Source of the DNA: Stenotrophomonas maltophilia
GTDB taxonomy: Bacteria; Pseudomonadota; Gammaproteobacteria; Xanthomonadales; Xanthomonadaceae
Direction of reading: 5' to 3'
NCBI RefSeq assembly: GCF_900186865.1
Contig: NZ_LT906480.1
Location: 824,001 to 888,000 of the forward strand
DNA: 64,000 bases
In this document: one piece after another, positions 27,928 to 35,981 of the stretch
Position numbering within the stretch: position 1 is the first letter of the stretch
Layout of the letters: every line of letters starts with the position of its first letter
The notes under the pieces: model-generated
The model's input: the letters and a program-made list of their open reading frames with translations, nothing else
Databases searched by the model: none
Told to the model about the DNA's origin: nothing
Position numbers and translations under genes: made by a program

Positions 27928-29007
27928 ATGGCCGTGGCGTTGCTGGGGATCAAGGAGACCGCGCCGGGCGAACGGCGCGTGGCGCTGACGCCGGAAACCG
28001 CGCGCAAGCTCGGTGCCCTTGGCATTACCGTCTGGTACGAGGCCGGCGCCGGCGTGGCGGCAGGCTTCACCGATGCCGCCTATGACGATGCCGGCGCACG
28101 TGTGTTCGACGCGGACCGTTGGGGCGAGATCGATATCCTGCTGTGCGTGCAGGCGCCGCCGGCGTCGGTCCTGGAACAGCTCAAGCCCGCTGCCAGCGTG
28201 GTCGGCCTGCTGGCCCCGGCCAGTGATCCGGCGCTTGCGGCATTGGCTGCTGGCGACCGCCTGCAGCTGTTCCCGCTGCAGCAGCTGCCGCGCACCACCC
28301 GCGCGCAGGCGATGGACGTGCTCAGTTCGCAGGCGGGCATGGCCGGCTACAAGGCGGCGCTGATCGCGGCCGATCGTGCGCCACGCTTCTTCCCGATGCT
28401 GACCACCGCTGCCGGTACCGTACGTCCAGCCAAGGTTCTGGTGATCGGTGCTGGCGTGGCCGGGCTGCAGGCCATTGCCACCGCGCGCCGGTTGGGTGCA
28501 CAGGTGGAAGGTTTCGACGTGCGCCCGGAAACCCGCGAGCAGATCCAGTCGCTGGGCGCGCGCTTCCTCGATCTTGGCGTGAGCGCGGCCGGTGAAGGCG
28601 GCTACGCGCGTGCGTTGACCGATGAGGAGCGTGCCGAGCAGCAGCGCCGGCTGGCCGACCACCTGCGCAGCGTGGATGTGGTGATCTGTACCGCAGCAGT
28701 ACCGGGGCGACCGGCGCCGACGATTGTGACTGCCGCAATGGTGGAGGGCATGGCCACCGGCAGCGTGATCGTGGACCTCGCGGCGGAGAGCGGCGGCAAC
28801 TGTGCACTGACCCAACCGGGGCAGTGCATCGAGCATCAGGGCGTGACCATCGATGGCCCGCTGGGCCTGGCCAGCCGCGGCGCGACCCAGGCCAGCGAGA
28901 TGTATGCGCGCAACCTGCTCAACTTCGTCGCGCTGTTCGTGCGCGAAGGCCAGCTCGGTTTCGACTGGGAAGACGAGTTGCTGGCGAAGACGCGTTGGCG
29001 GGCGTGA
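27928..29007 (+). CDS. pntAA: NAD(P) transhydrogenase subunit alpha part 1
   Basis: The NAD(H)-binding domain I of the proton-translocating transhydrogenase, 359 residues, as in species with a split alpha subunit. It resembles alanine dehydrogenase (KETAPGERRVALTPETARKLGALG). The NAD-binding loop is VLVIGAGVAGLQAIATARRLGAQVEGFDVR, given here by its GAGVAG core. RBS GGGGAC precedes ATG 27928. Its partners pntAB and pntB are 1.6 kb further on, after three opposite-strand genes. Confidence 0.93.
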   Translation: MAVALLGIKETAPGERRVALTPETARKLGALGITVWYEAGAGVAAGFTDAAYDDAGARVFDADRWGEIDILLCVQAPPASVLEQLKPAASVVGLLAPASDPALAALAAGDRLQLFPLQQLPRTTRAQAMDVLSSQAGMAGYKAALIAADRAPRFFPMLTTAAGTVRPAKVLVIGAGVAGLQAIATARRLGAQVEGFDVRPETREQIQSLGARFLDLGVSAAGEGGYARALTDEERAEQQRRLADHLRSVDVVICTAAVPGRPAPTIVTAAMVEGMATGSVIVDLAAESGGNCALTQPGQCIEHQGVTIDGPLGLASRGATQASEMYARNLLNFVALFVREGQLGFDWEDELLAKTRWRA

Positions 29008-29032
29008 GCCGGTAGCGCCAGTTGCCTTCCCG

Positions 29033-29056
29033 CTAGATCCACGCCATGCGTGGATG
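29033..29056. repeat. SMAG-like palindrome, CTAG variant
   Basis: CTAGATCCACGCCATGCGTGG repeats the stem of the copy at 5232 but with CTAG instead of GTAG. It follows pntAA. Confidence 0.6.
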
Positions 29057-29107
29057 AACAGCCCAGTGTGCGGACCAGGGGCCGCACCTACCCTGCGGAT
29101 GCCGGCG

Positions 29108-29569
29108 TTACCGCGGCTTCGCCGGCGGCGGGTTGTCGCGCACCCAGTCCTTGCGCTGTTCCGGCGTCATCTGCGACCAGCGCTCGCGCAGTGCGTCGCG
29201 CTGCGCGGGCGGCAGTTCCCGCATCTGGCCGAACAGGGCCCTGGCCTGCTCACGCTGTTCCGGGCTCATGTGCTCGAAGCGGCGCAGGCCACGGCGGGCT
29301 TTGTCGCGCTCCTCCGGGCTCATCGTCTGCCAGCGCTGGCCATGCGAGAGCATGCGCTGGCGCTGGCCGGCATCGGCGCTGTTCCAGCGGTCGCGCAGTG
29401 GCGCCAGCAGCGATTCCCGCTGCGCTTCGCTCAACTGTTCCCAGGCCGGCAGCGGCGTGGCCGGCGCAGGGCGTGCCGCAGGGGCGGGCGCGGCGCTCTG
29501 CGCCAGCGCCGGGAGGGCCGGCAGCAGCAACAGGGTCATCAGCAGGGGCAGGGTGTGCAGTCGGGACAT
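29108..29569 (-). CDS. Secreted DUF3106 protein in an ECF sigma cassette
   Basis: A 153-residue protein with a cleavable signal peptide (ending LPALA-QSAAPAP) and an Ala/Pro-rich linker. A helical domain follows that repeats an SPEQREQAR / TPEQRKDW / SPEERDKAR pattern, typical of DUF3106. The pattern resembles periplasmic CpxP/RcnB-like sensors, which suggests a periplasmic role. It is the third gene of the sigma factor operon, 3 bp after the membrane protein. Confidence 0.8.
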   Translation of the reverse strand: MSRLHTLPLLMTLLLLPALPALAQSAAPAPAARPAPATPLPAWEQLSEAQRESLLAPLRDRWNSADAGQRQRMLSHGQRWQTMSPEERDKARRGLRRFEHMSPEQREQARALFGQMRELPPAQRDALRERWSQMTPEQRKDWVRDNPPPAKPR

Positions 29570-29572
29570 GAT

Positions 29573-29899
29573 TCACTCCATCGCCAGGTCGGTATCGCCC
29601 AGCCACAGGTACAGATCGGGATTTTCGTCGTAGAGCGCGCTGTTGTCTTCCACCGAGGCCAGCACAGGTGCCGGCGCGGGGCCCGTCAGCGTGCCATGGC
29701 CAGTGAACTGCAGGCCGAGACCCAGCGCCACCACCAGTGAACAGGCGCTGGCCAGCCACCAGCGCAGGCGCCCGTGCCGGGTCGCGCTGGCGCCGTGTCG
29801 GGCCTGGCGCAGGCGTGCCAGTGTGGCCGGCGACAGCGCATGCAGCGACTGCGCGTGCAGGCTGCGCAGGGTGTCATCGGAAGGCAGGGAGCGGTTCAC
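29573..29899 (-). CDS. Small single-pass membrane protein, probable anti-sigma factor
   Basis: A 108-residue protein with a short cytoplasmic N-terminus (SLHAQSLHALSPATLARLRQAR), one transmembrane helix near 47-65 and an acidic periplasmic tail (YDENPDLYLWLGDTD). It has no zinc-binding ZAS motif. Its start overlaps the sigma factor stop as ATGA, which is the usual arrangement of an ECF sigma factor with its membrane-bound inhibitor. That role is inferred from position and topology. Confidence 0.7.
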   Translation of the reverse strand: MNRSLPSDDTLRSLHAQSLHALSPATLARLRQARHGASATRHGRLRWWLASACSLVVALGLGLQFTGHGTLTGPAPAPVLASVEDNSALYDENPDLYLWLGDTDLAME

Positions 29900-30480
29900 G
29901 GGTGGATCTCCAGGTAGTCCTGCAGCGCCTGCCGGGCGCGTGCCAGATGGGTTTTTACCGCGCCTTCGCTGCAGCCCATGGCGCGGGCGGTGGTAGCCCC
30001 GTCCAGGTCCTGCAGCACGCGCAGGGTGAAGGCCTCGCGCTGGCGGGCGGGCAGGCGGCGCAACGCGTCCACCAGCTGCTGGTACTGCTGGCGCTGTTCA
30101 TGCGCCTGTGCCGGGTCCGGGCCGGGATCGGCCCAGTCGATCTCGCCGCCTTGCGCGTCCTGGTTGTCGCGCCAGAACGGCAGGCGGAAGCGGCGCCGGC
30201 GCTGCACGTCGATCACGCGCCGGCGCAGGATGCTCCAGAACAGCGGCGCCCATTCGGCTGCCGGCTTGTCGGCGTAGTCCAGCATGCGCAGCAGCGCGTC
30301 CTGCACCGCGTCCATGGCGTCTTCGCGCTGGCGCAGGCCGGCCTCGGCGAAGCGGAACGCGCGCGGGCCGACGCTGGCCAGGAACGCTTCCAGCGATGCC
30401 GGCAGGGCATCGGTCTCGGCGCTCGGGGGGACGGGGCTGCTCACCAGCACAGGGTACGGTTCCTCGCTCGGGGTCACCAT
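29896..30480 (-). CDS. ECF-family RNA polymerase sigma factor
   Basis: A 194-residue sigma-70 type factor. Region 2 is visible as RQREDAMDAVQDALLRML with the core-binding DAVQDALLR, and region 4 as LPARQREAFTLRVLQDLD with the HTH AMGCSEGAVKTHLARARQAL. I choose ATG 30480 rather than the upstream TTG. It is divergent from pntAB (about 100 bp gap), so its promoter region is shared with the transhydrogenase genes. The cassette interrupts the pnt gene set. Confidence 0.9.
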   Translation of the reverse strand: MVTPSEEPYPVLVSSPVPPSAETDALPASLEAFLASVGPRAFRFAEAGLRQREDAMDAVQDALLRMLDYADKPAAEWAPLFWSILRRRVIDVQRRRRFRLPFWRDNQDAQGGEIDWADPGPDPAQAHEQRQQYQQLVDALRRLPARQREAFTLRVLQDLDGATTARAMGCSEGAVKTHLARARQALQDYLEIHP

Positions 30481-30578
30481 CGACAACGCGTGAGCGCCGC
30501 TTCGGTTGACGCCGGGTGCACGCCGGGTTCAGCCCATGGTTATGATGGGACGACGAAGACAGAGCAGGAGCGTTGCCA

Positions 30579-30899
30579 GTGAGTGACGGGTTCGTAGCGC
30601 TGTACATCTTCATGCTGGCGGCCATTGCCGGCCACGTGATCATTTCGCGGGTGCCGGTGATCTTGCATACCCCGCTCATGTCGGGTTCCAACTTCATCCA
30701 CGGCATCGTGCTGATCGGCGCGATGGTGGTGCTGGGGCACGCGCAGACACCGCTGGAAAAAGCCTTGGGCTTCCTCGCCGTGGTGCTCGGCGCCGGCAAC
30801 GCCGCCGGTGGCTACGTGGTCACCGCGCGCATGCTGGAAATGTTCAAGCCGAGTGCGCCCAAGGGCGGCAAGGACGAGCCGAAGGAGCCGCAGGCTTGA
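30579..30899 (+). CDS. pntAB: NAD(P) transhydrogenase subunit alpha part 2
   Basis: The small membrane part of the alpha subunit (106 residues) with three helices, including FVALYIFMLAAIAGHVIISRVP and the GAGNAAGGYVVTARM motif. GTG 30579 is preceded by AGGAG at a good distance; the TTG at 30573 is too close to it. It overlaps pntB by 4 bp. It supplies transmembrane helices of the proton channel. Confidence 0.93.
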   Translation: MSDGFVALYIFMLAAIAGHVIISRVPVILHTPLMSGSNFIHGIVLIGAMVVLGHAQTPLEKALGFLAVVLGAGNAAGGYVVTARMLEMFKPSAPKGGKDEPKEPQA

Positions 30900-32356
30900 A
30901 CATCAGCACCGTCGAACTGCTCGACTGGCTGGTCAAGGCCAGCTACCTCGTCGCCGCCACGCTGTTCCTGCTGGGCCTGCAGCGCATGGCCTCGCCACTG
31001 ACCGCGCGCAGCGGCATCCGCTGGGCTGGGCTGGGCATGCTGCTGGCCACGGCGGCGACCTTCTTCCTTCCCGAACTGCACAACGTTCCGCTGATCCTGG
31101 TGGCGCTGCTGCTGGGCGCGGGCCTGGCCTGGTGGTCGGCCGGCAAGGTTGCCATCACCGACATGCCGCAGATGGTGGCGCTGTACAACGGCATGGGCGG
31201 TGGCTCGGCGGCGGCGATCGGCGCGGTGGAGCTGCTGCGCTACGCCTTTCTTGCCAACCGCGATACCAGCCACTGGAGCGCGCAGGCGCTGGCCGACCTG
31301 GCCGCGCGCCAGCCGTCGGGCACGGTGCTGCTGCTGGCGATGGTCGGCGCAGCGATCGGCGCGGTGTCGCTGTCCGGCTCGGTGATCGCCTGGGCCAAGC
31401 TGGATGGACGCCTGGACAAGCGCGTGACCTGGCCGGGCCAGCAGGTGATGAACCTGCTGGTGGCGCTGGCGGTGGTGGTACTGGCGATCATCGCCGCCAG
31501 CACGCTCAGCACCTGGGCGATCGTCGCCTTCTTCGTACTTGCGCTGGCGCTGGGCGTGCTGATGACGCTGCCGATCGGTGGCGCCGACATGCCGGTGGTG
31601 ATCTCGCTGTACAACGCGTTCACCGGGTTGGCAGTGTCGTTCGAAGGTTACGTGCTGGGCAACGAAGCATTGATCATCGCCGGCATGATGGTCGGCGCGG
31701 CGGGCATCCTGCTGACCCGGCTGATGGCCAAGGCGATGAACCGGCCGATCCGCAACGTGCTGTTCTCCAACTTCGGCGGTGGTGCTGGTGGCGAAGCGCA
31801 GGCGATCAGCGGCTCGCAGAAGCCGATCGAAGCGGCTGACGTCGCCGCGATGATGGCCTTCGCCGAGCGCGTGGTGATCGTGCCTGGCTACGGCATGGCC
31901 GTGGCGCAGGCGCAGCACAAGATATGGGAACTGGCGCAGCGGCTGGGCCAGCGCGGAGTGAAGGTGAAGTTCGCGATCCACCCGGTGGCGGGGCGCATGC
32001 CGGGGCACATGAACGTGCTGCTGGCCGAAGCAGGCGTGCCCTACGACCTGATCGCGGACATGGACGATATCAACCCGGAGTTCGCCAACACCGACGTGGT
32101 GCTGGTGATCGGCGCCAACGACGTGGTCAATCCGGTCGCACGAACCGATCCGGCCAGCCCGATCTACGGCATGCCGGTGCTGGACGTGGTCAATGCGCGC
32201 AACGTGGTGGTGATCAAGCGCGGCAAGGGCACCGGCTTCGCGGGCATCGAGAATGCGCTGTTCTACGCCGACAACACCCGCATGCTGTATGGCGACGGTG
32301 CCGAAGCGGCAGCCTCGCTGGTCAGCGAGTTGAAGGCGCTCGACGGCGGGCATTGA
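30896..32356 (+). CDS. pntB: NAD(P) transhydrogenase subunit beta
   Basis: A 486-residue subunit with about nine membrane helices forming the proton channel, followed by the NADP(H)-binding domain III. Domain III shows GYGMAVAQAQH, HPVAGRMPGHMNVLLAEA and GANDVVNP, all hallmarks. It starts with TTG at 30896, overlapping the pntAB stop, with GGAG upstream. With PntAA it drives hydride transfer from NADH to NADP+ using the proton gradient. Confidence 0.95.
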   Translation: MNISTVELLDWLVKASYLVAATLFLLGLQRMASPLTARSGIRWAGLGMLLATAATFFLPELHNVPLILVALLLGAGLAWWSAGKVAITDMPQMVALYNGMGGGSAAAIGAVELLRYAFLANRDTSHWSAQALADLAARQPSGTVLLLAMVGAAIGAVSLSGSVIAWAKLDGRLDKRVTWPGQQVMNLLVALAVVVLAIIAASTLSTWAIVAFFVLALALGVLMTLPIGGADMPVVISLYNAFTGLAVSFEGYVLGNEALIIAGMMVGAAGILLTRLMAKAMNRPIRNVLFSNFGGGAGGEAQAISGSQKPIEAADVAAMMAFAERVVIVPGYGMAVAQAQHKIWELAQRLGQRGVKVKFAIHPVAGRMPGHMNVLLAEAGVPYDLIADMDDINPEFANTDVVLVIGANDVVNPVARTDPASPIYGMPVLDVVNARNVVVIKRGKGTGFAGIENALFYADNTRMLYGDGAEAAASLVSELKALDGGH

Positions 32357-32402
32357 GGACCGGGGTCGGATCCCTTTCCGCAGGAATGGGCTCTGATCCC
32401 TT

Positions 32403-32533
32403 TGCCGGCCAGCGGCCGGCACTACCCCATCCACGCGTGGCCGCTGCATCGGGTAGGTGCGGGCCCTGGTCCGCGCGCGTTTGCCGGCCAGCGGCCGGCA
32501 CTACCATCCCATCCACGCATGGCGTGGATCTAC
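32403..32533. repeat. Cluster of three SMAG-type palindromes
   Basis: Two copies of TGCCGGCCAGCGGCCGGCA-CTAC at 32403-32425 and 32482-32504, then an ATCCACGCATGGCGTGGAT-CTAC copy at 32511-32533. The 40 bp before them contain two GATCCCTTT words. Confidence 0.8.
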
Positions 32534-32568
32534 CTGCATATCCCCGGCGGGCGTGGCAACCGGCGCGC

Positions 32569-32988
32569 TCAGCGCGCCAGCCAGGCGCCCACGGCCAGGC
32601 CCAGCGCCAGCCACAGCCACTCCACCGCGCCATTGGCCAGGGTGATCAGGGTCCAGGCCAGGTGCGGGCCCATCCGCATCGTGGCGTCCCACAGGTCCAG
32701 CCCGATCGAGCCGCCCATCCAGGCGCTGGCGATGGTCCAGTTGGCCACGGCGGCCACCAGCAGGGTGCCCACCACGACCAGCACGATGCGCAGCCGGCCC
32801 GGGCCGAGCGTACCCATGCGCAGCATGAACACCAGTTCCAGGGCGGTCAGTACCGCCATCCAGCCGACCTGCCGGCCGGTCATCAGCGCCAGCACCATCC
32901 AGGCAAGGGGAGCAACAACCAGGCCCAGCAACAGCATGATGGGCCAGAGCCAGGTCACGGTCCTGGCACGCGCGGCATTGGAGGACAT
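32569..32988 (-). CDS. Small four-helix membrane protein of unknown function
   Basis: A 139-residue hydrophobic protein with about four membrane helices (near 12-32, 42-57, 66-85, 112-136) and no recognisable motif. I start it at ATG 32988, preceded by GGGAGC; upstream codons to 33039 have no support. It converges on pntB and is divergent from sufT. No function assigned. Confidence 0.7.
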   Translation of the reverse strand: MSSNAARARTVTWLWPIMLLLGLVVAPLAWMVLALMTGRQVGWMAVLTALELVFMLRMGTLGPGRLRIVLVVVGTLLVAAVANWTIASAWMGGSIGLDLWDATMRMGPHLAWTLITLANGAVEWLWLALGLAVGAWLAR

Positions 32989-33110
32989 CGAAGCTCCCTG
33001 AAGATCACCCACAGGATACTGTGGTTTGCGGCGGTGCACCGGCGGTGCCGGAGCGGCTGGGCTAGAATGCCGTCTTGCGTGGCCCCGGCCACGGCCCCAT
33101 ATCGGTCCCC

Positions 33111-33662
33111 ATGTATTCCCGTAGCAGCGAACCTGTCCACTTCGAGCGCGATTGCGAGGCCGTGATGGTCCCGCAGGGCGATACCGTGACCCTGCCCGCC
33201 GGCAGCTATGGGTACATCACCCAGGCGCTGGGCGGCAGTTATTCGGTGTTTGTCGAGGGCAACCTGTTCCGCATCGCCGGCAAGGACGGCGACGCCATCG
33301 GCAAGGAGGCGCCGGCACCGCTGGAGCTGCCGGCCGACGCCACCGATGAACAGGTGGAACAGCTGGTATGGCAGCAGCTGCGCACCTGCTTCGATCCGGA
33401 AATTCCGGTGAACATCGTCGAACTGGGCCTGGTCTACGAAGTCGAGATCAAGCACCTGGACGAAGGCAAGCGCGAGATCGACGTGAAGATGACCCTGACC
33501 GCACCGGGCTGCGGCATGGGCGACATTCTGGTCGACGACGTGCGCAGCAAGCTCGAAATGATCCCGACGGTGGCCGAGGCCGACGTCGACCTGGTGTTCG
33601 ACCCGCCGTGGAACCAGCACATGATGTCCGAGGCGGCCCGGCTCGAGACCGGCATGCTTTGA
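33111..33662 (+). CDS. sufT: Iron-sulfur cluster assembly factor SufT (DUF59 domain)
   Basis: SufT proteins help mature Fe-S proteins. The 183-residue protein has a SufT-specific N-terminal region (about 1-75) rich in beta structure. A DUF59/MIP18 domain follows, with FDPEIPVNIVELGLVYEVE and TLTAPGCGMGDIL carrying the conserved Cys. ATG 33111 is chosen; the 12 upstream codons lack support. It stands alone rather than in a suf operon, 59 bp before ilvE. Confidence 0.9.
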   Translation: MYSRSSEPVHFERDCEAVMVPQGDTVTLPAGSYGYITQALGGSYSVFVEGNLFRIAGKDGDAIGKEAPAPLELPADATDEQVEQLVWQQLRTCFDPEIPVNIVELGLVYEVEIKHLDEGKREIDVKMTLTAPGCGMGDILVDDVRSKLEMIPTVAEADVDLVFDPPWNQHMMSEAARLETGML

Positions 33663-33721
33663 CCCACGGCCCGCAGTGACGCGGGCCCGGCATTACCCGC
33701 AACCAGAACAGGAAATCTCCG

Positions 33722-34816
33722 GTGTCCCAGTCCATTCCCAGCTTCGCCGTCACCCGTTCGGACCACCCGCGCAGCGCTGAAGAGCGCGCCCAGATCCTGG
33801 AGAAGCCGGGCTTCGGCCTGCACTTCACCGACCACATGGTGGAAGTGCGCTGGGACAAGGACACCGGCTGGCACAACGCCAACGTGCGCGCCTACGGCCC
33901 GCTGCAGCTGGACCCGGCCGCGGCCGTGCTGCATTACGGCCAGGAAATCTTCGAAGGCATCAAGGCCTACCGCCATGCCGACGGTTCGATCTGGACCTTC
34001 CGCCCGGATGCCAATGGCCGTCGCCTGCAGCGTTCGGCGCAGCGCCTGGCGCTGCCGGAACTGCCGGTGGAGATCTTCGTCGAATCGCTGAAGCAGCTGA
34101 TCGCGGTCGACAGTGACTGGGTGCCGTCGGCCGATGAGTCCAGCCTGTACTTCCGTCCGTTCATGATCGGCGACGAAGCCTTCCTCGGCGTGCGTGGCGC
34201 GCACAAGGCCGGCTACTACGTCATCGCCAGCCCGGCCGGCCCGTACTTCGCCAAGGGCGTTGCCCCGGTGTCGATCTGGCTGTCCACCGAATACGCGCGT
34301 GCGGCCAAGGGCGGCACCGGTGCCGCCAAGTGCGGTGGCAACTATGCTGCTTCGCTGCTGCCGCAGCAGAAGGCGCAGGCACAGGGCTGCTCGCAGGTGC
34401 TGTTCCTCGACCCGGTCGAAGGCAAGTACCTGGAAGAGCTGGGTGGCATGAACGTGTTCCTGGTCTACAAGGACGGCACGCTGGTGACCCCGGAACTGTC
34501 GGGCAGCATCCTCGAGGGCATCACCCGCGAGAGCATCCTACAGCTGGCCCGCGACCGTGGCATGAAGGTCGAAGAGCGCAAGGTCAGCATCGACGAGTGG
34601 AAGCAGGGCGTGGCCTCCGGCGCGATCAGCGAAGTGTTCGCCTGCGGCACCGCGGCGGTGGTCACCCCGATCGGCCAGCTGAAGGGCGAGGGCTTCTCGG
34701 TGGGCGACATCAACGCGCCGGCCGGCGAAGTGACCATGTCGTTGCGCAAGGAACTGACCGACATCCAGTACGGCCGCTTGCCGGACCGCCACAACTGGCT
34801 GGTCAAGCTGGGCTGA
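33722..34816 (+). CDS. ilvE: Branched-chain amino acid aminotransferase
   Basis: A class IV PLP aminotransferase of 364 residues that interconverts leucine, isoleucine and valine with their keto acids. The PLP lysine is in GTGAAKCGGNYAAS, and GQEIFEGIKAYR and GITRESILQLARDRG are family motifs. Its length matches the long (eukaryote-like) BCAT group rather than the E. coli type. GTG 33722 has AGGAAATC upstream. A strong terminator follows. Confidence 0.95.
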   Translation: MSQSIPSFAVTRSDHPRSAEERAQILEKPGFGLHFTDHMVEVRWDKDTGWHNANVRAYGPLQLDPAAAVLHYGQEIFEGIKAYRHADGSIWTFRPDANGRRLQRSAQRLALPELPVEIFVESLKQLIAVDSDWVPSADESSLYFRPFMIGDEAFLGVRGAHKAGYYVIASPAGPYFAKGVAPVSIWLSTEYARAAKGGTGAAKCGGNYAASLLPQQKAQAQGCSQVLFLDPVEGKYLEELGGMNVFLVYKDGTLVTPELSGSILEGITRESILQLARDRGMKVEERKVSIDEWKQGVASGAISEVFACGTAAVVTPIGQLKGEGFSVGDINAPAGEVTMSLRKELTDIQYGRLPDRHNWLVKLG

Positions 34817-34832
34817 TCGCCCACGCTGAACT

Positions 34833-34860
34833 GTAGCGTCGAGCCCGCGCTCGGCGGCGC
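34833..34860. repeat. SMAG-type element after ilvE
   Basis: GTAG followed by CGTCGAGCCCGCGCTCGGCG, an imperfect palindrome overlapping the ilvE 3' region. Confidence 0.6.
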
Positions 34861-34865
34861 TTCCG

Positions 34866-34892
34866 GAAAGCCCGTCCCCGTGACGGGCTTTC
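34866..34892 (+). terminator. Rho-independent terminator of ilvE
   Basis: AAAGCCCGTC and GACGGGCTTT pair around a short CCCGT-type loop, followed by TCTGCGTTGT. Confidence 0.8.
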
Positions 34893-34933
34893 TGCGTTGT
34901 GGGGCCGGACGCCAGACCGCAGTAGGCGATTGC

Positions 34934-34961
34934 TTGACGCAAATAGGTTTGCAATGCAAAC
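34934..34961 (+). promoter_or_regulatory. Promoter with palindromic operator upstream of the membrane protein/regulator operon
   Basis: A TTGACG -35 box (34934-34939) precedes a perfect palindrome GTTTGC-AAT-GCAAAC (34947-34961). It lies where the regulator encoded downstream could repress its own operon. The -10 box is weak. Confidence 0.4.
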
Positions 34962-34991
34962 TAAATTCAAGCGACCCCGATGGAGCGTGTC

Positions 34992-35648
34992 ATGCAGCAG
35001 TCGTCCGTCATTGATCCTTCCTCGCGCCTGCAGGCGCTGACCCGTGAATACTCGCGGTACTCGCGAAGTGCCGGGGGCCTGTCGGCGATGGCTGGCGGCA
35101 TCGCCTGCCTGGCCTCGTTCCTTGCCGGCGCCCTGTTGCCGACCACCCTGGCGCTGCGCATCGTGCTGATTGCCGTGCCGGTGCTGTGGATCGTCGGCAA
35201 GCAATGGCTGGCACGCCGTTATTACCAGCGGCTGGGCCAGGTCGAGGAGCAGGTCACGCCGGTCGAACGCAATTTCCAGCGCTTTTTCATCACCTTCACG
35301 GCGCTGGTAAGCGTGCTGGTGATCGGCAGCGTGCTGGCCCGGCTGGCGCCGATCGGCCAACTTCCCTGGGACCTGCGCGCCATTGGCTACCTGGCCGTGG
35401 TGGCGCTGCTGCCCTGGGTGGTGTGGCGCTGGCTGCGTACGCCGCTGGAGTTCATCGTAGGTGTGTTCCTGTTGTGCCAGGCCGCGCTGGCCTTCACCGG
35501 GCAGGCGTATGGCTTCGGCCTGAGCACGGCCGTGTTTCCGCTGGCATCCGTCGTACTGATCGTGGTCGGCTGGCGTGACCACCAGCGCTTCCAGCGGCTG
35601 CAGGTGGAGATGCGCGCGTTCATGGCGGCACGGACGAACCTCGAATGA
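34992..35648 (+). CDS. Membrane protein of unknown function paired with a winged-helix regulator
   Basis: A 218-residue protein with about six hydrophobic segments (near 32-70, 102-125, 132-150, 153-170, 175-195) and a cytoplasmic N-terminus. ATG 34992 has GGAG six bases upstream and is preferred over ATG 34980. The stop overlaps the next gene as ATGA. This pairing is common: a membrane protein co-encoded with a MarR/ArsR-like regulator, often regulating itself. Substrate or role unknown. Confidence 0.75.
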   Translation: MQQSSVIDPSSRLQALTREYSRYSRSAGGLSAMAGGIACLASFLAGALLPTTLALRIVLIAVPVLWIVGKQWLARRYYQRLGQVEEQVTPVERNFQRFFITFTALVSVLVIGSVLARLAPIGQLPWDLRAIGYLAVVALLPWVVWRWLRTPLEFIVGVFLLCQAALAFTGQAYGFGLSTAVFPLASVVLIVVGWRDHQRFQRLQVEMRAFMAARTNLE

Positions 35649-35980
35649 CCCAGCTGCCTGATTCCAGAGCGTTGCTTCAGCTCGACCGCTTGATCCACGA
35701 GCCGGCACGCCTGCTGATCCTGTCGATCCTGGCAGGTGCTGAATCCGCCGAGTTCGGATTTGTCGAGCATCTCAGCGGGTTGAGCAAGGGCAATCTCTCC
35801 AGCCATCTGAGCAAGCTTGAAGCGGCAGGGTTGGTCGCCATCAATAAGTCGTTCCGTGGCAAGCGCCCACTGACCACCCTGCAGTTGACGCCGATGGGCC
35901 GTACTGCCCTGGCCGAGTACCGCACGCAGCTGGCAGCGATCGTTGCCGGCATTCCCGATCCGGATCGAAAGGACGCCTGA
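35645..35980 (+). CDS. Winged-helix transcriptional regulator (ArsR/MarR-like, HTH_34 type)
   Basis: A 111-residue DNA-binding protein. LIHEPARLLILSILAGAESAEFGFVEHLSGLSKGNLSSHLSKLEAAGLV is a clear winged-helix region (about 14-63), with the wing in KSFRGKRPLTTLQLT. It has no metal-binding cysteines, so it is not a metal-sensing ArsR. It is translationally coupled to the membrane protein and one base short of the peptidase gene, making a three-gene operon. A palindrome at 34947-34961 is a possible operator. Confidence 0.85.
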   Translation: MTQLPDSRALLQLDRLIHEPARLLILSILAGAESAEFGFVEHLSGLSKGNLSSHLSKLEAAGLVAINKSFRGKRPLTTLQLTPMGRTALAEYRTQLAAIVAGIPDPDRKDA

Positions 35981-35981
35981 C

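Noticed and set aside
29108..30480. Mobile element inside the pnt genes
   Set aside because: The interrupting segment is a complete sigma cassette of normal composition, with no terminal repeats, target duplication or recombinase.
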